Source of the DNA: Candidatus Zhuqueibacterota bacterium
GTDB taxonomy: Bacteria > Zhuqueibacterota > Zhuqueibacteria > Zhuqueibacterales > Zhuqueibacteraceae
Assembly (NCBI GenBank): GCA_022616415.1
Contig: JAKEEU010000256.1
Coordinates: 32,709-96,708, forward strand
Reading direction: 5' to 3'
DNA: 64,000 nt
Positions 42,402 through 50,695 of the stretch are shown here, in pieces; position 1 is the first letter of the stretch; each line of letters opens with the position of its first letter. The notes under the pieces were generated by a model, which was not told the DNA's origin, did no database searches, and saw only the letters and a program-made list of their open reading frames with translations. Made by a program: the position numbers and the translations under genes.

Positions 42402-43838
42402 TTATTCTTTCCCAAGCGTGCCCATGGCGGCTTTGAGTTGCGCGCGGGCAATCATCATGTCATATTTGGCGCTGACCAACGTGGCCTGAGAATTTGTCAG
42501 GTTGAACTGCGCGTTGATAATATCGAGCAGCGTGCCGGCGCCGACGCGATACCGTTCTTGCGCCAGGCGCAAATCCTCTTCTGAAGACTTCAAATTATCC
42601 TCATTGATCTTCGTAATTTCTTTTGCCGCTTGCAGAGTCAGCAAAGCTTGCTCTGCCTCCAATTGTAACGTGCGCCGGCGATCAACAAGATTTTCTTTGG
42701 CGATTTGATAGTTCAAGCTTTGCCGTTCGACGTTCGCCTGATCCGAAAATCCATTGAACAAGTTGAAGTTAACAGAAACGCCATAGCTGATGTTATAGTT
42801 TTGATTGAAGTTGCTATAAACGCGGTCGAACTCAGAATTTTGTCTATCATAAGAAGCTGACACCGTTACCGAAGGCAAGTAAGTGAGCTTGGCAACTTTT
42901 GCCTGGAGTTCGGTGCTCCGCATTCTCATTTCGAGGCTTTTCAACTCGGGATTTTTTTGCAAAGCAGTTCTCAAGACTTCTTCCATTTTGTAGTCATCTT
43001 GCTCGCCAACATCTTCAATATCTGCAATATTGAGTTCAGCGTCAGACGTGCGCCCGAGCGTAACATTAAGGGAAGCGCGGGTCGTTGCGACTGCATTCTC
43101 CTGGCGGATAAGTTGAATGCGGCTATTACCTACGACCGTACGCTGCCGGAAAACATCGCCTTGCGCCACCGAGCCGATTTCGTACATGCTCTCGGTGCGT
43201 TTCAGTGTCTCTTCATTAGATTTTACCGCTTCCTGCTGGACTTCAAGAAGACGGAGCGCTTTCAGATGCTCGAAATAGCGCTGCTGAACTAATGAAATTG
43301 TTGTTTGCTGAGTGGATTCGTAAGTGTCACGCGAAGCATTTTCGGAAGCGTTGGCAGCACGAATATTATTCCAAGACTGCCCAAAATCAAAAACTCGCCA
43401 GCGAAAAGTTGCATTTGCTGAGTTAGAATTATCTTGAGAGCCCGCCCTTGTAATAGGCAACCTTGCGGAAGCAGTAGGATTGCCACGTTGTGGAAAAAAT
43501 CCAACGACACTTGTTGTGTCCAACCCCACAACCGGCGCGAGCCTCGTCTCCCATGCTATGTCCACATCGTCCACCAAAACCTGTTCGCCGCGCCTGAACC
43601 TGCCAGAAGCAACGCTTGTATTAATTGTTGGGAGAATGGCTGCGCGTGCCGTCATAACGTTAGTTCCGGCAATGTTCATTTGCCGTTCGGCATTGCGGAC
43701 GGAGGAATTATTTTGCAACGCCATGTCGATACATTCTTTTAAAGTCAGCGGCCGGCCGTTTTGGGCGAAGGCTAAATTCACCGCCATAAGAACGATGGCG
43801 AAACTGGCGACAAGCATCCTAAAGGATTTCACGTTCAT
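42402..43838 (-). CDS. TolC-family outer-membrane efflux protein
   Basis: The product of about 477 residues has a signal peptide cleaved near NLAFAQ and two TolC-type helical repeats (RPLTLKECIDMALQNNSSVRN at the start, and QAALLTLQAAKEITKINEDN-like helices near the end). The start is uncertain: AAGGAG is only two bases before ATG 43838, but eight bases before GTG 43832, which therefore may be the true start. It forms a trimeric channel for an efflux or type I export system. The MacB/LolD-type ATPase gene follows by 79 bases; no adaptor is nearby. Confidence 0.9.
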   Translation of the reverse strand: MNVKSFRMLVASFAIVLMAVNLAFAQNGRPLTLKECIDMALQNNSSVRNAERQMNIAGTNVMTARAAILPTINTSVASGRFRRGEQVLVDDVDIAWETRLAPVVGLDTTSVVGFFPQRGNPTASARLPITRAGSQDNSNSANATFRWRVFDFGQSWNNIRAANASENASRDTYESTQQTTISLVQQRYFEHLKALRLLEVQQEAVKSNEETLKRTESMYEIGSVAQGDVFRQRTVVGNSRIQLIRQENAVATTRASLNVTLGRTSDAELNIADIEDVGEQDDYKMEEVLRTALQKNPELKSLEMRMRSTELQAKVAKLTYLPSVTVSASYDRQNSEFDRVYSNFNQNYNISYGVSVNFNLFNGFSDQANVERQSLNYQIAKENLVDRRRTLQLEAEQALLTLQAAKEITKINEDNLKSSEEDLRLAQERYRVGAGTLLDIINAQFNLTNSQATLVSAKYDMMIARAQLKAAMGTLGKE

Positions 43839-43889
43839 CACTCCTTGCTAAGGGATTGTTTACGGCAAAATTCTTATTCATGCTGCGGG

Positions 43890-44603
43890 TCAACTGAAAA
43901 TCGATTTTATAGCAACGGCGATCACAACGTAAATCACCCACATCGCAAACACCGTGGTCATAGCCTTGCGTGTGGAAAATTTATAAACGGCGGCCACCCC
44001 GAAACCGATAACGGCCACCCACCAAATCCAAAACAGATCGATCTGGCTGAACAGATTGTACAGCAGGGTTTTGTTTTCTTCCGAGGGCAGGAGCGAGCTG
44101 AGGCTGGTGGCGCTTTCCATGACTCCTTTGTTGACCATAATGGGGACATTGATGATCGAGCTTAAGGCGGTGATTGTGCCGCTCCAGCAAGTAACGGCGA
44201 ATAATTGGGAAAATTTGGCTTCTCCGCCTAAAATCACGTTGCCGGTAAACATCAACAAACCGGCGATGACGAGATAGAACAGGGGCGTCGTGACCAACGG
44301 AACCAGCGGCACCGTGTAGGTCATCATCTTTTCCATCATCGGTCGCGCCTGCTCGATTTGTTCTGCGGTCATATTCCGCTTTTCCATGGCCTCGAGCTGC
44401 GTTTGCAAAATGACACCCTTCAGAAAAAAGGCCGAAACCGAGCCAACGATAGTTACAATAATCAGCGGCAGCACCCAACTGGGGCGAGCCGCGATATCCT
44501 GCATGGTCGACGCCGGTGAAACGAAAACGCCGATCAGCCGTTCGAACGGACCTTTCGCCTGCGCCACCACGGCTGCGCCAACAGGTGAATTTGAAAGTTC
44601 CAT
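43890..44603 (-). CDS. YIP1-family membrane protein
   Basis: The 237-residue protein has a short soluble N-terminus (GPFERLIGVFVSPASTMQDIA), then five TM helices (about 45-65, 97-120, 140-160, 185-205 and 215-235), the layout of Yip1-domain proteins. The motif PASTMQDIAARPSWVLPLI is the usual start of bacterial YIP1 proteins. It is in the inner membrane and its role is unknown. It is followed by TolC and an ABC ATPase gene on the same strand, so the three may form one operon for envelope transport. Confidence 0.85.
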   Translation of the reverse strand: MELSNSPVGAAVVAQAKGPFERLIGVFVSPASTMQDIAARPSWVLPLIIVTIVGSVSAFFLKGVILQTQLEAMEKRNMTAEQIEQARPMMEKMMTYTVPLVPLVTTPLFYLVIAGLLMFTGNVILGGEAKFSQLFAVTCWSGTITALSSIINVPIMVNKGVMESATSLSSLLPSEENKTLLYNLFSQIDLFWIWWVAVIGFGVAAVYKFSTRKAMTTVFAMWVIYVVIAVAIKSIFS

Positions 44604-44772
44604 GGTTTTCCTCCTCGCGGTTAAATAGCGATAACAAACATTTTATAAGACGTAAGATTGGACAAAAAGTTGCTTCTTTAACAAAATTTAGGAAGTGATT
44701 TTTTGGGGGCCGGTTCCTGTTTACACCGCAAACTCAGGGAAAATTCTGGCAGTTTTATACGCTCCAACTGCT

Positions 44773-44814
44773 AGATGAACCCAACTGTAAAAGTTTTCCG
44801 TTGGGTTCATCTTT
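44773..44814. terminator. Strong hairpin between cca and the YIP1 gene
   Basis: AGATGAACCCAAC (44773) pairs perfectly with GTTGGGTTCATCT (44800) around a 14-base loop, followed by TT on the + strand. It lies 36 bases after the cca stop. The lack of a T-run on the - strand makes its efficiency as a terminator for cca uncertain. Confidence 0.6.
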
Positions 44815-44850
44815 CAGTTGGGAAGCTTTGTTTATAACCGCTCCCGGGCT

Positions 44851-46278
44851 TTAGTTTTCAGCTTGCGAAAAAATTTGACGAGAACCCTTCTCAGTCAATA
44901 TTGCATCCTTAATCGCCAGCAAATACGCCAGCGCCGCCTCGTGCTCGTTGGGAATCTTGCCGTCGAGAATCGCATCTTCAATCGCCGATTTCAACTTGCC
45001 AACGAGCGGGCCGGGCGTCAAGCCGCACACCTGCATGATTTCATCGCCGCGCACCGGCGATTGAAACGCGCGCATGCGGTCTTTCTCTTCGACTTCGTTG
45101 AGGCGCTTGACGACGAAATCAAAATTCGCCAGATGGCGCTCGCGGCGCTTGACGTTGCCGGAAGTAATATCGGCGCGGCAGAGCATCAGCAAATCTTCCA
45201 AATCCTCGCCGGTTTGAAAGAGCAAACGGCGATAGGCCGAATCCGTGCATTCTTCTTCGGTGAGCGCGATGGGACGCAGATGTAATCGTGTCAATTTTTG
45301 TACATATTTCAGCCAATCATTCGGCAGCCGCAGCCGGTTGAAAATGGATGGCAACATGCGCGCGCCAACGTCCTCGTGGCCGTGGAACGACCAGCCTTTG
45401 CCTGGGATAAAAGCTTTGGTGCGCGGCTTGGCGATGTCATGCACCAGCGCTGCCAGCCGCAGCGGAATTTTCTCTGAGAACGCTGCGAGATTATCCAGCA
45501 CCATCAAAGTATGATTGAAAACGTCTTTGTGAAAATAGCCCTTGTACTCTTCCACGCCTTTGAGCGCGACAAATTCCGGAAAAATGATTTCCAGCACGCC
45601 CGTATCATCCAGCAGACGAAAGCCAATGGAGGGTTTGGGCGCGGCGAGAACTTTTAGAAGCTCCTCGGTGATGCGCTCCTGCGAAATGATGCGCAAGCGT
45701 TCGCGCATGTCGCGCATGCCTTTGAACGTTTTCTCTTCGATGGTGAAATCGAGCTGTGTCGCGAAGCGGATGCCGCGCATAATGCGCAGCGGATCATCGC
45801 TGAACGTTGTGCTCGGCTCAAGCGGTGTGCGCAGCAGCCTGGCTTGCAAATCCTTCATGCCGTCGAAAGGATCGACGAGCGCACCGAAATTCCCTGCATT
45901 CAATGCAAAGGCCATCGCGTTGATGGTGAAATCTCGGCGCGACAAATCGGTAGGCAAATCCGCCGGCTCGACTTGCGGTTTGCGCGAGTCGCCGCGATAA
46001 CTCTCTTTGCGCGCGCCGACGAACTCGAGCTGCATGTCGTCCCATTTCAGCATCGCCGTGCCGAAATTGCGATACACCGCCGGCTTGGGCAAATGCAAAT
46101 GCCTCGCGAGCAGCTCGGCGAATTTAATGCCGTCACCAACGATAACGAAATCCATCTCGCTGCGCTCGCGCTTGAGAAAGAAATCGCGCACAAAGCCGCC
46201 GACCACGTAGACTTCAAATTTATGCTGATCGGCCAGTGCGCCGATAGCTCTGAGAATTTTGTTGTCCTGGAGGGTCAT
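44851..46278 (-). CDS. cca: CCA tRNA nucleotidyltransferase / poly(A) polymerase-type enzyme with HD domain
   Basis: The 475-residue protein has the class II nucleotidyltransferase head: GGFVRD at 27-32, the acidic pair in EMDFVIVGD, and SRRDFTINAMAF. An RNA-binding neck helix region (DDPLRIMRGIRFATQ) follows, then an HD domain (LRLAALVHDIAKPRTK around 260-285). It adds CCA to tRNA 3' ends; the HD domain could add phosphatase activity. The ATG overlaps the stop of the retropepsin-like gene (ATGA), so the two are coupled. Poly(A) polymerase activity cannot be excluded from sequence alone. Confidence 0.9.
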   Translation of the reverse strand: MTLQDNKILRAIGALADQHKFEVYVVGGFVRDFFLKRERSEMDFVIVGDGIKFAELLARHLHLPKPAVYRNFGTAMLKWDDMQLEFVGARKESYRGDSRKPQVEPADLPTDLSRRDFTINAMAFALNAGNFGALVDPFDGMKDLQARLLRTPLEPSTTFSDDPLRIMRGIRFATQLDFTIEEKTFKGMRDMRERLRIISQERITEELLKVLAAPKPSIGFRLLDDTGVLEIIFPEFVALKGVEEYKGYFHKDVFNHTLMVLDNLAAFSEKIPLRLAALVHDIAKPRTKAFIPGKGWSFHGHEDVGARMLPSIFNRLRLPNDWLKYVQKLTRLHLRPIALTEEECTDSAYRRLLFQTGEDLEDLLMLCRADITSGNVKRRERHLANFDFVVKRLNEVEEKDRMRAFQSPVRGDEIMQVCGLTPGPLVGKLKSAIEDAILDGKIPNEHEAALAYLLAIKDAILTEKGSRQIFSQAEN

Positions 46279-46652
46279 TCCTGCTTCATATCGAAAGTCA
46301 AGTTGGGGCCGTCCAGCGTGATGAAAAAAAGATTGAGCACTTCGCGGCCAAGCAAAAAATTATCGCGTCGTGTTGCAATACAGGGAGTCGAATCCACATT
46401 AAAGCCATTCAGCTTGAGATCAACGACATAAACCGGACAAGAACGATAAGAGCCATCGTAGCCACGCGCACGAACATGGTAGCGAATGGGCAAATCCAAC
46501 CCTTTGACAAATTGCTCCGAAATAACAACCAAGTCAGCGCCGATGTCCAGTTTTCCACGCAGTGATACGTTATGCTCCGGAAAACCGGGCGTTGCAATTA
46601 CAACATCTAACATCGGAGCCGGTGGATTCAAGCTGTGATCGTAACGCCACAT
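46275..46652 (-). CDS. Retropepsin-like aspartic protease domain, catalytic motif altered
   Basis: This 125-residue protein matches the single-domain retropepsin-like fold: a strand VSLRGKLDIGADLVVIS in place of the normal DTGA motif, a flap-like middle (RGYDGSYRSCPVYVVDLKL), and FLLGREVLNLFFITLDG near the end, the usual GRDxL region. Because Thr is replaced by Ile (DIGA) it may be weak or inactive. Such domains act as homodimers. It starts three bases after the DUF5678 gene and overlaps cca at its 3' end. The DUF5678-retropepsin pairing suggests a functional unit, but its role is unknown. Confidence 0.7.
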   Translation of the reverse strand: MWRYDHSLNPPAPMLDVVIATPGFPEHNVSLRGKLDIGADLVVISEQFVKGLDLPIRYHVRARGYDGSYRSCPVYVVDLKLNGFNVDSTPCIATRRDNFLLGREVLNLFFITLDGPNLTFDMKQE

Positions 46653-46654
46653 GA

Positions 46655-46936
46655 TTAAAATTCCTCTGGAGAGGGAAAATCGTAGGTTGGCAAGTATTGG
46701 GACACTTTGGGTAAAATAAAGGGAACATAACCTAGTTTCTTAAACGTTTTCCGCGCTAATTCACGGACATCTGCATGGTGTCCCACCACTTTGCCTTTGT
46801 AAATGGCAACGTGCTCGCCCTCATAACGCTTCAGCAGTTTGGGTAGCATTTTTTTGAAAGCGCGAAACTCGGCTTCAGAAGGATCCTCGAGTGACCCTTT
46901 GCGATGACGTGTTTTTGTTGTAAGGCTGTTGCGCAT
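46655..46936 (-). CDS. DUF5678-domain small protein
   Basis: ATG 46936 has GGAG nine bases upstream and gives 93 residues. Residues about 40-85 form the DUF5678 domain: YEGEHVAIYKGKVVGHHAD, then VRELARKTFKKLGYVPFIL. The basic N-terminus (TKTRHRKGS) is likely flexible. It precedes the retropepsin-like gene by two bases and so belongs to the same operon as cca. A related domain occurs in the protein at 6496-7140. The function of the family is unknown. Confidence 0.75.
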   Translation of the reverse strand: MRNSLTTKTRHRKGSLEDPSEAEFRAFKKMLPKLLKRYEGEHVAIYKGKVVGHHADVRELARKTFKKLGYVPFILPKVSQYLPTYDFPSPEEF

Positions 46937-47012
46937 TTTATTTTCTCCGTAGTTTTGTTTTTGCAAAAAAATTGAAAGCGCGATACTTCGCCTCCAAAGA
47001 ATTTTTCAGCAG

Positions 47013-47684
47013 CTAGCGGCCGGCGATGTGTCCGGCCATAATTCTTTTAGCCGTTTCAAATCTCCCTTCTTTAAGCCAATTTAAAACATTTTCAAAATTT
47101 TCAAAGCGAAAATATTCCCGCGATTTCTCCTCACACCACTTCGCCAAATCTCCCTTTGCAAAAATAATATCCGCTTCCTGAGCGCCACAGCGGGCGGAAT
47201 AGCCGTCACCGATGTAGACGATTTTCTCGCCTGGTTTGGCGAGACGGCGAATGTGGTAGCCTTTGCATTTGCCGCAACTGTGCTCGAAATAAGGGAAACT
47301 CACAGCGATCCGATCTGGCGGCACAAATTCGAGGTGATTGGCCAAGATCGGCAGATTGAGTTTATGTTGCCGTAAAACACGCTGGATGTAATAATCGAGG
47401 CCGTCGCTGAGTACGAGCAGCGGCCAATTCCGTTGCCTGCAAAATTCGGCAAAATCGCGAAAGCCGGGTGCGAGCGCTTGCGCGTCGCAAAACGCGTCGA
47501 GCTGCTCACGAGTAAGACGCGCGGTGGCGGCTTCGCGTTCCATGCACTCGCGTGAAGAAATTTCACCCCGCAGCCATTGTTGCACCCACTTTTCACACTC
47601 CGTCCCGTTTGCAAAAGTTTTAAAGAGCATATCGCCCACGTCGTTTTGGGCGAGGGTGCCGTCGAAGTCGCAGAAGACTATCAT
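47013..47684 (-). CDS. HAD-family phosphatase, MtnX/SerB-like
   Basis: From ATG 47684 the product has 223 residues with the HAD motifs in order: DFDGT at 6-10 (nucleophile Asp), SDGLDYYI (motif II Ser, about 88-95), a motif III Lys within KCKGYHIRRLAKPG, and GDGYSARCGAQEAD (motif IV, about 158-171). It resembles 2-hydroxy-3-keto-5-methylthiopentenyl-1-phosphate phosphatase of methionine salvage, or related phosphoserine-like phosphatases. The exact substrate is not certain. No Shine-Dalgarno is seen. The promoter box at 47691 lies so close to the ATG that the mRNA could be leaderless. Confidence 0.85.
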   Translation of the reverse strand: MIVFCDFDGTLAQNDVGDMLFKTFANGTECEKWVQQWLRGEISSRECMEREAATARLTREQLDAFCDAQALAPGFRDFAEFCRQRNWPLLVLSDGLDYYIQRVLRQHKLNLPILANHLEFVPPDRIAVSFPYFEHSCGKCKGYHIRRLAKPGEKIVYIGDGYSARCGAQEADIIFAKGDLAKWCEEKSREYFRFENFENVLNWLKEGRFETAKRIMAGHIAGR

Positions 47685-47690
47685 GCACAA

Positions 47691-47729
47691 AGATAGCAAC
47701 AAAATCTTTAATCGGCAAGTCCAGGATTT
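47691..47729 (-). promoter_or_regulatory. Conserved promoter element D, copy 1
   Basis: Read on the - strand: ACTTGCCGATTAAAG, then TTTTGTTGC, then TATCTTTG, followed three bases later by the ATG of the phosphatase gene. TATCTTTG fits the Bacteroidota -7 box (TAnnTTTG). The same 30-odd bases precede the genes at 50192 and 51026. Confidence 0.6.
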
Positions 47730-47819
47730 TTAAATTTCCTGCTTTGCAATTGGCTGAAAAAAGGCTATATTGGTTATATGCGAAAAGCGGCCAGATAACG
47801 CCAAAAGCAGGAGCCTGTC

Positions 47820-49391
47820 ATGAAAAAATTTTTGCCGGTTGGAGTTCATATTTTTGCCGAAATGATCAACGGCAATTTTGTTTACGTGGACAAGACCCGC
47901 TGGATTTATGAAATGGCGCGCATTCCACAGGCGTATTATTTTCTCTCCCGCCCCCGGCGTTTCGGCAAATCCTTGCTGGTCTCCACTTTGCGAGCGTTGT
48001 TCGAAGGGAGAAAAGACCTCTTTAAAGGCTTGTGGATTGAAAACAGCGATTGGACGTGGAAGCCGCATCCGGTAGTGCAAATCGATTTTAGCGAAATTCA
48101 AATAACCGACGCCGGGACGCTGGAACAGAGCCTGTTGGCCGCGCTCGATCAGCTCGCGGAACCCTATGCCATCCGCCTGGAACAAAATCTTCTCGCCAAC
48201 AAATTTGTCGAGTTGCTCACTGAATTAAGCAAAAAGTTCGGAGAGAAAGCCGTCATTTTAATCGACGAATATGACAAGCCCATCATCTCCCACTTGGGAA
48301 AAGGCGAAGCGGGGATGCAAATCGCCGGGCAAAGCCGCGAGCTATTGAAAAATTTCTTTGGCGTTCTAAAGGGCGCCAATGTTGCCAATTTCATACGCTT
48401 TGTCTTCATCACCGGCATTTCCAAATTCAGCAAGGTGGGCATCTTTTCGGATTTGAACAATCTGGAAGAGCTGTCCATGCAATCCGATTACGCCGAGCTG
48501 TTGGGATACACGGATGACGAAATCTCCCGCTATTTTAAAGATTATGTTCCTGCTCTTGCGGAGGCGAATGGCTTGAGCGATGAGGATTGTTTGGAGAACC
48601 TGCGAACGTGGTATAACGGCTATCGCTTCTCGCAAAAAGATGCCAAAGTCTACAATCCCTTTTCCATCTTGAACGTGCTAAAAAGCCGCTCCTTTAAAAC
48701 TTTCTGGTTTGAAACAGCCACCCCGAGCTTTCTGGTGAATCTCATCAAAGAAAGAGATTACCCTATACCTAATATTGAGAACTTGCAAGTTCGGGAGGCA
48801 ACTTTTTCAACTTATGATTTGGAAAATTTGCAATTGGAAGCGCTGCTTTTCCAAACCGGTTATATCACGATTCATGGGTATGATGGTTTCTTATATCGAC
48901 TCGGCTATCCCAACCAGGAAGTCAAAAATTCGTTTCTGAGCTATCTCTATGACAATCTGGTCAAGCTTGACAATATCACCTTGAAAGAGCAATATATTCG
49001 CCTGCACCAATATTTGGCGCAGGAAGACATGAACCAGTTCATCGAAACCGTGAATGCGATTCTTGCGGCAATTCCATATCCACAGCTTCAGGGCAAGGAC
49101 GAAAGCTATTACCACACGGTGTTCTATATGATGCTGGCGGCCTCCGGCGTGCTGGTTCTTACCGAGCCTTTGTCGTCTCACGGGCGGGTGGACATGGCGG
49201 TGGAATTCAAAGACAAGGTTTACATTGTGGAGTTGAAGTGCAATCAGTCAGCAACCGAGGCGATCCGGCAAATTCGCGAAAAACGGTATCATGAGAAGTA
49301 TTTACAAAGCGGGCGCAAGATTTTTCTTTTGGGCATTAATTTTGACACTCGCGAACGCGCCATCAAAGATTGGCGGCTTGAAACCTTATAG
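47820..49391 (+). CDS. AAA-ATPase-like / PD-(D/E)XK nuclease-like protein (DUF1703 type)
   Basis: The 523-residue protein has the AAA-ATPase-like head with the family's unusual P-loop RPRRFGKS at 44-51 (no GxxxxGK), a Walker B VILIDEYDKP around 143-152 and a sensor segment FITGISKF. At the C-terminus a PD-(D/E)XK-type nuclease core is visible: RVDMAVEF with its Asp near 457, and VYIVELKC near 465-472. Such proteins are abundant in Bacteroidota and relatives; a defence or mobile-element role is suspected but not shown. It is preceded by a TATATTGG -10-like box and lies divergent from the phosphatase gene. Confidence 0.88.
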   Translation: MKKFLPVGVHIFAEMINGNFVYVDKTRWIYEMARIPQAYYFLSRPRRFGKSLLVSTLRALFEGRKDLFKGLWIENSDWTWKPHPVVQIDFSEIQITDAGTLEQSLLAALDQLAEPYAIRLEQNLLANKFVELLTELSKKFGEKAVILIDEYDKPIISHLGKGEAGMQIAGQSRELLKNFFGVLKGANVANFIRFVFITGISKFSKVGIFSDLNNLEELSMQSDYAELLGYTDDEISRYFKDYVPALAEANGLSDEDCLENLRTWYNGYRFSQKDAKVYNPFSILNVLKSRSFKTFWFETATPSFLVNLIKERDYPIPNIENLQVREATFSTYDLENLQLEALLFQTGYITIHGYDGFLYRLGYPNQEVKNSFLSYLYDNLVKLDNITLKEQYIRLHQYLAQEDMNQFIETVNAILAAIPYPQLQGKDESYYHTVFYMMLAASGVLVLTEPLSSHGRVDMAVEFKDKVYIVELKCNQSATEAIRQIREKRYHEKYLQSGRKIFLLGINFDTRERAIKDWRLETL

Positions 49392-49419
49392 GCGTAGCAT
49401 GACCGAACTGATTTTGGAT

Positions 49420-49570
49420 TTATTCGCCTCGTTCAAGCAACCTTTGCAACAACGCTTCCGCCTCCTGTGGTTGGATTTTCAAGACCGCCGCAACCGCACC
49501 AGGAAGGCTGGTATCCCCGCTGGCCTGCCACAAGCGGGCTAAATGCCGCCTATTTTTCCCGTCTATGATA
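49420..49570 (-). other. Short protein-like reading frame without a start, possible remnant
   Basis: On the - strand the frame ending at TAA 49420 reads KNRRHLARLWQASG, then LPGAVAAVLKIQPQEAEALL, then QRLLERGE. This is a helical, protein-like sequence with no ATG. It overlaps the end of the gene at 49563 in another frame. It may be the C-terminus of a lost gene, or a frameshifted extension of that neighbour. Confidence 0.3.
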
Positions 49571-50192
49571 TTCCTAAGAATTTTGCCAATTCCTCACTTG
49601 GTTCAAATATAATCGCGTGCCCAACCGGTATATTGCGTGGATATACTTTCCATGCAACATGTTGACAGGCGTATTTGTCTTGACTGGCAGAGATTTCTTG
49701 AAATAAGCGAAAAACATTCTTTGACTTGGTTAAACAATTGGCAAGCCGTATTTCCTTGTCTTTGCCGAAGCGCCGATAAGCACCCGCAAGATAGGATAGC
49801 CGCTCATCAAGCGCTTCATTGAAGCTCGGTGAATTATATTCCAGGGGCTTGAACACGGAATACGGCAATTCATAGATGCTCATATCATGGCCTTCTCTGG
49901 AATAGATATGCTTGGAAACAAACACATGATAAGAATTTAACAAATTAGCAATTTCAGGGGAAAGGAGTGCGATATGGCCTTGCGGGCCTATTTCTTGTAT
50001 GATAGTTGTTTTTAGATTGCGTTCGGCTATCAGGTTATGCAGATGTGTTTCAAATTCAGCGGCAATCTCGTTCTCGTGTGGATAAAATTCTTCGATTAGA
50101 TTTTTATCCTGCCGCACGATGCGGCCCATGTAGTCGCCCAGAAATCCAAGGATGACAAAAATTGTGTTTGTTTTGGGATCGTATGTTTTCAT
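49563..50192 (-). CDS. Protein of unknown function
   Basis: I do not recognise this 209-residue protein. It starts at ATG 50192 (MKTYDPKTNTIFVILGFLGD) and appears as a mixed alpha/beta cytoplasmic domain with no signal peptide or TM helix. Charged surface stretches (EEFYPHENEIAAEFETHLHN) and a Pro-rich loop (KPLEYNSPSFNEALDERL) are present. Two His-rich sites (CQHVAWKVYPRN and SKHIYSREGHDMS) do not form a known motif. It has no Shine-Dalgarno, and the promoter copy D2 sits directly before it. A remnant frame overlaps its 3' end. Confidence 0.65.
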   Translation of the reverse strand: MKTYDPKTNTIFVILGFLGDYMGRIVRQDKNLIEEFYPHENEIAAEFETHLHNLIAERNLKTTIIQEIGPQGHIALLSPEIANLLNSYHVFVSKHIYSREGHDMSIYELPYSVFKPLEYNSPSFNEALDERLSYLAGAYRRFGKDKEIRLANCLTKSKNVFRLFQEISASQDKYACQHVAWKVYPRNIPVGHAIIFEPSEELAKFLGIS

Positions 50193-50198
50193 GGCTGT

Positions 50199-50233
50199 AA
50201 AGATAACAACAAATTTTTTAATCGGCAAGTCCA
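50199..50233 (-). promoter_or_regulatory. Conserved promoter element D, copy 2
   Basis: Read on the - strand: ACTTGCCGATTAAAAAATTT, then GTTGTTATCTTTA, then the ATG of the 209-residue gene about six bases later. It is nearly identical to copy 1 at 47691. As in copy 1, the -10-like box is so close to the ATG that transcription would start at or near the start codon. Confidence 0.6.
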
Positions 50234-50244
50234 AACCAGAAAAA

Positions 50245-50312
50245 GTGAAGTCGGACTTGCGCGCGAAAATTTTCCAGATTTAAAAATCTCGTTTGCGCAA
50301 GTCCGACTTCGC
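50245..50312 (+). repeat. Hairpin repeat family A, copy 4
   Basis: GTGAAGTCGGACTTGCGC and GCGCAAGTCCGACTTCGC are perfect complements over 17 bases. The 32-base loop holds its own small stem, AGATTT/AAATCT. It lies downstream of the C39-like gene (ends 50402) on its - strand. Confidence 0.75.
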
Positions 50313-50318
50313 AGCAGT

Positions 50319-50377
50319 TTCAAATAAAATCGCCCACCCGACTTTGGAAATTACGCGGCGCGAGTGGGGGAGGTTTT
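50319..50377 (-). repeat. Dispersed repeat C, copy 1
   Basis: A stretch with TCGCCCACCCGACTTTGGA and GCGAGTGGGGGAGG as complementary ends recurs at 51083-51142. It lies directly after hairpin A copy 4 and just downstream of the C39-like gene, whose 3' end it may have replaced. Confidence 0.65.
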
Positions 50378-50401
50378 CCAAAAACAGCAGCAAGCAAATT
50401 C

Positions 50402-50695
50402 TTAACGCCGTTCGATTGTGATCGCAATATTTCCCAACGCCGACCACGCCGTCTCTTGCAAATCCACCAAAGACCAAAAATGTATTTCCGCTTTTATGCC
50501 AGACAGCGAGGCATTAAGCGCAAGAATGTTGAGCGCCGGTGTGCCCGTGATTTTATCCGTTTTAAGCAATTCACGCAAAGCTGCTTCTTCAATGGGATTG
50601 CCAATAAAACCCAAAAGCATTTTTGCGCATGCCGGCAGGCAGCTCATTTTAATCTGCTGCTTGTGGTGCGGTTTGCTGATAAAGACGCTTGGCAT
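50402..50695 (-). CDS. C39-like cysteine peptidase domain, probably truncated
   Basis: This 97-residue protein begins like the C39/bacteriocin-processing peptidases: KQQIKMSCLPACAKMLLGFIG, with the catalytic Cys near residue 19, then EEAALRELLKTDKITGTPAL, the usual helix pair before the core. The family's catalytic His and Asp strands should follow, but the frame ends about 80 residues early at 50402, where repeat copies begin. It overlaps the preceding gene by 47 bases in another frame. Either it is a non-catalytic C39-like domain or its 3' end has been lost. Confidence 0.6.
   Translation of the reverse strand: MPSVFISKPHHKQQIKMSCLPACAKMLLGFIGNPIEEAALRELLKTDKITGTPALNILALNASLSGIKAEIHFWSLVDLQETAWSALGNIAITIERR

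Noticed and set aside
47691..47729. Element D as a terminator or MITE
   Set aside because: It lacks inverted arms, and all three copies have the same orientation and position relative to gene starts, which fits a promoter.
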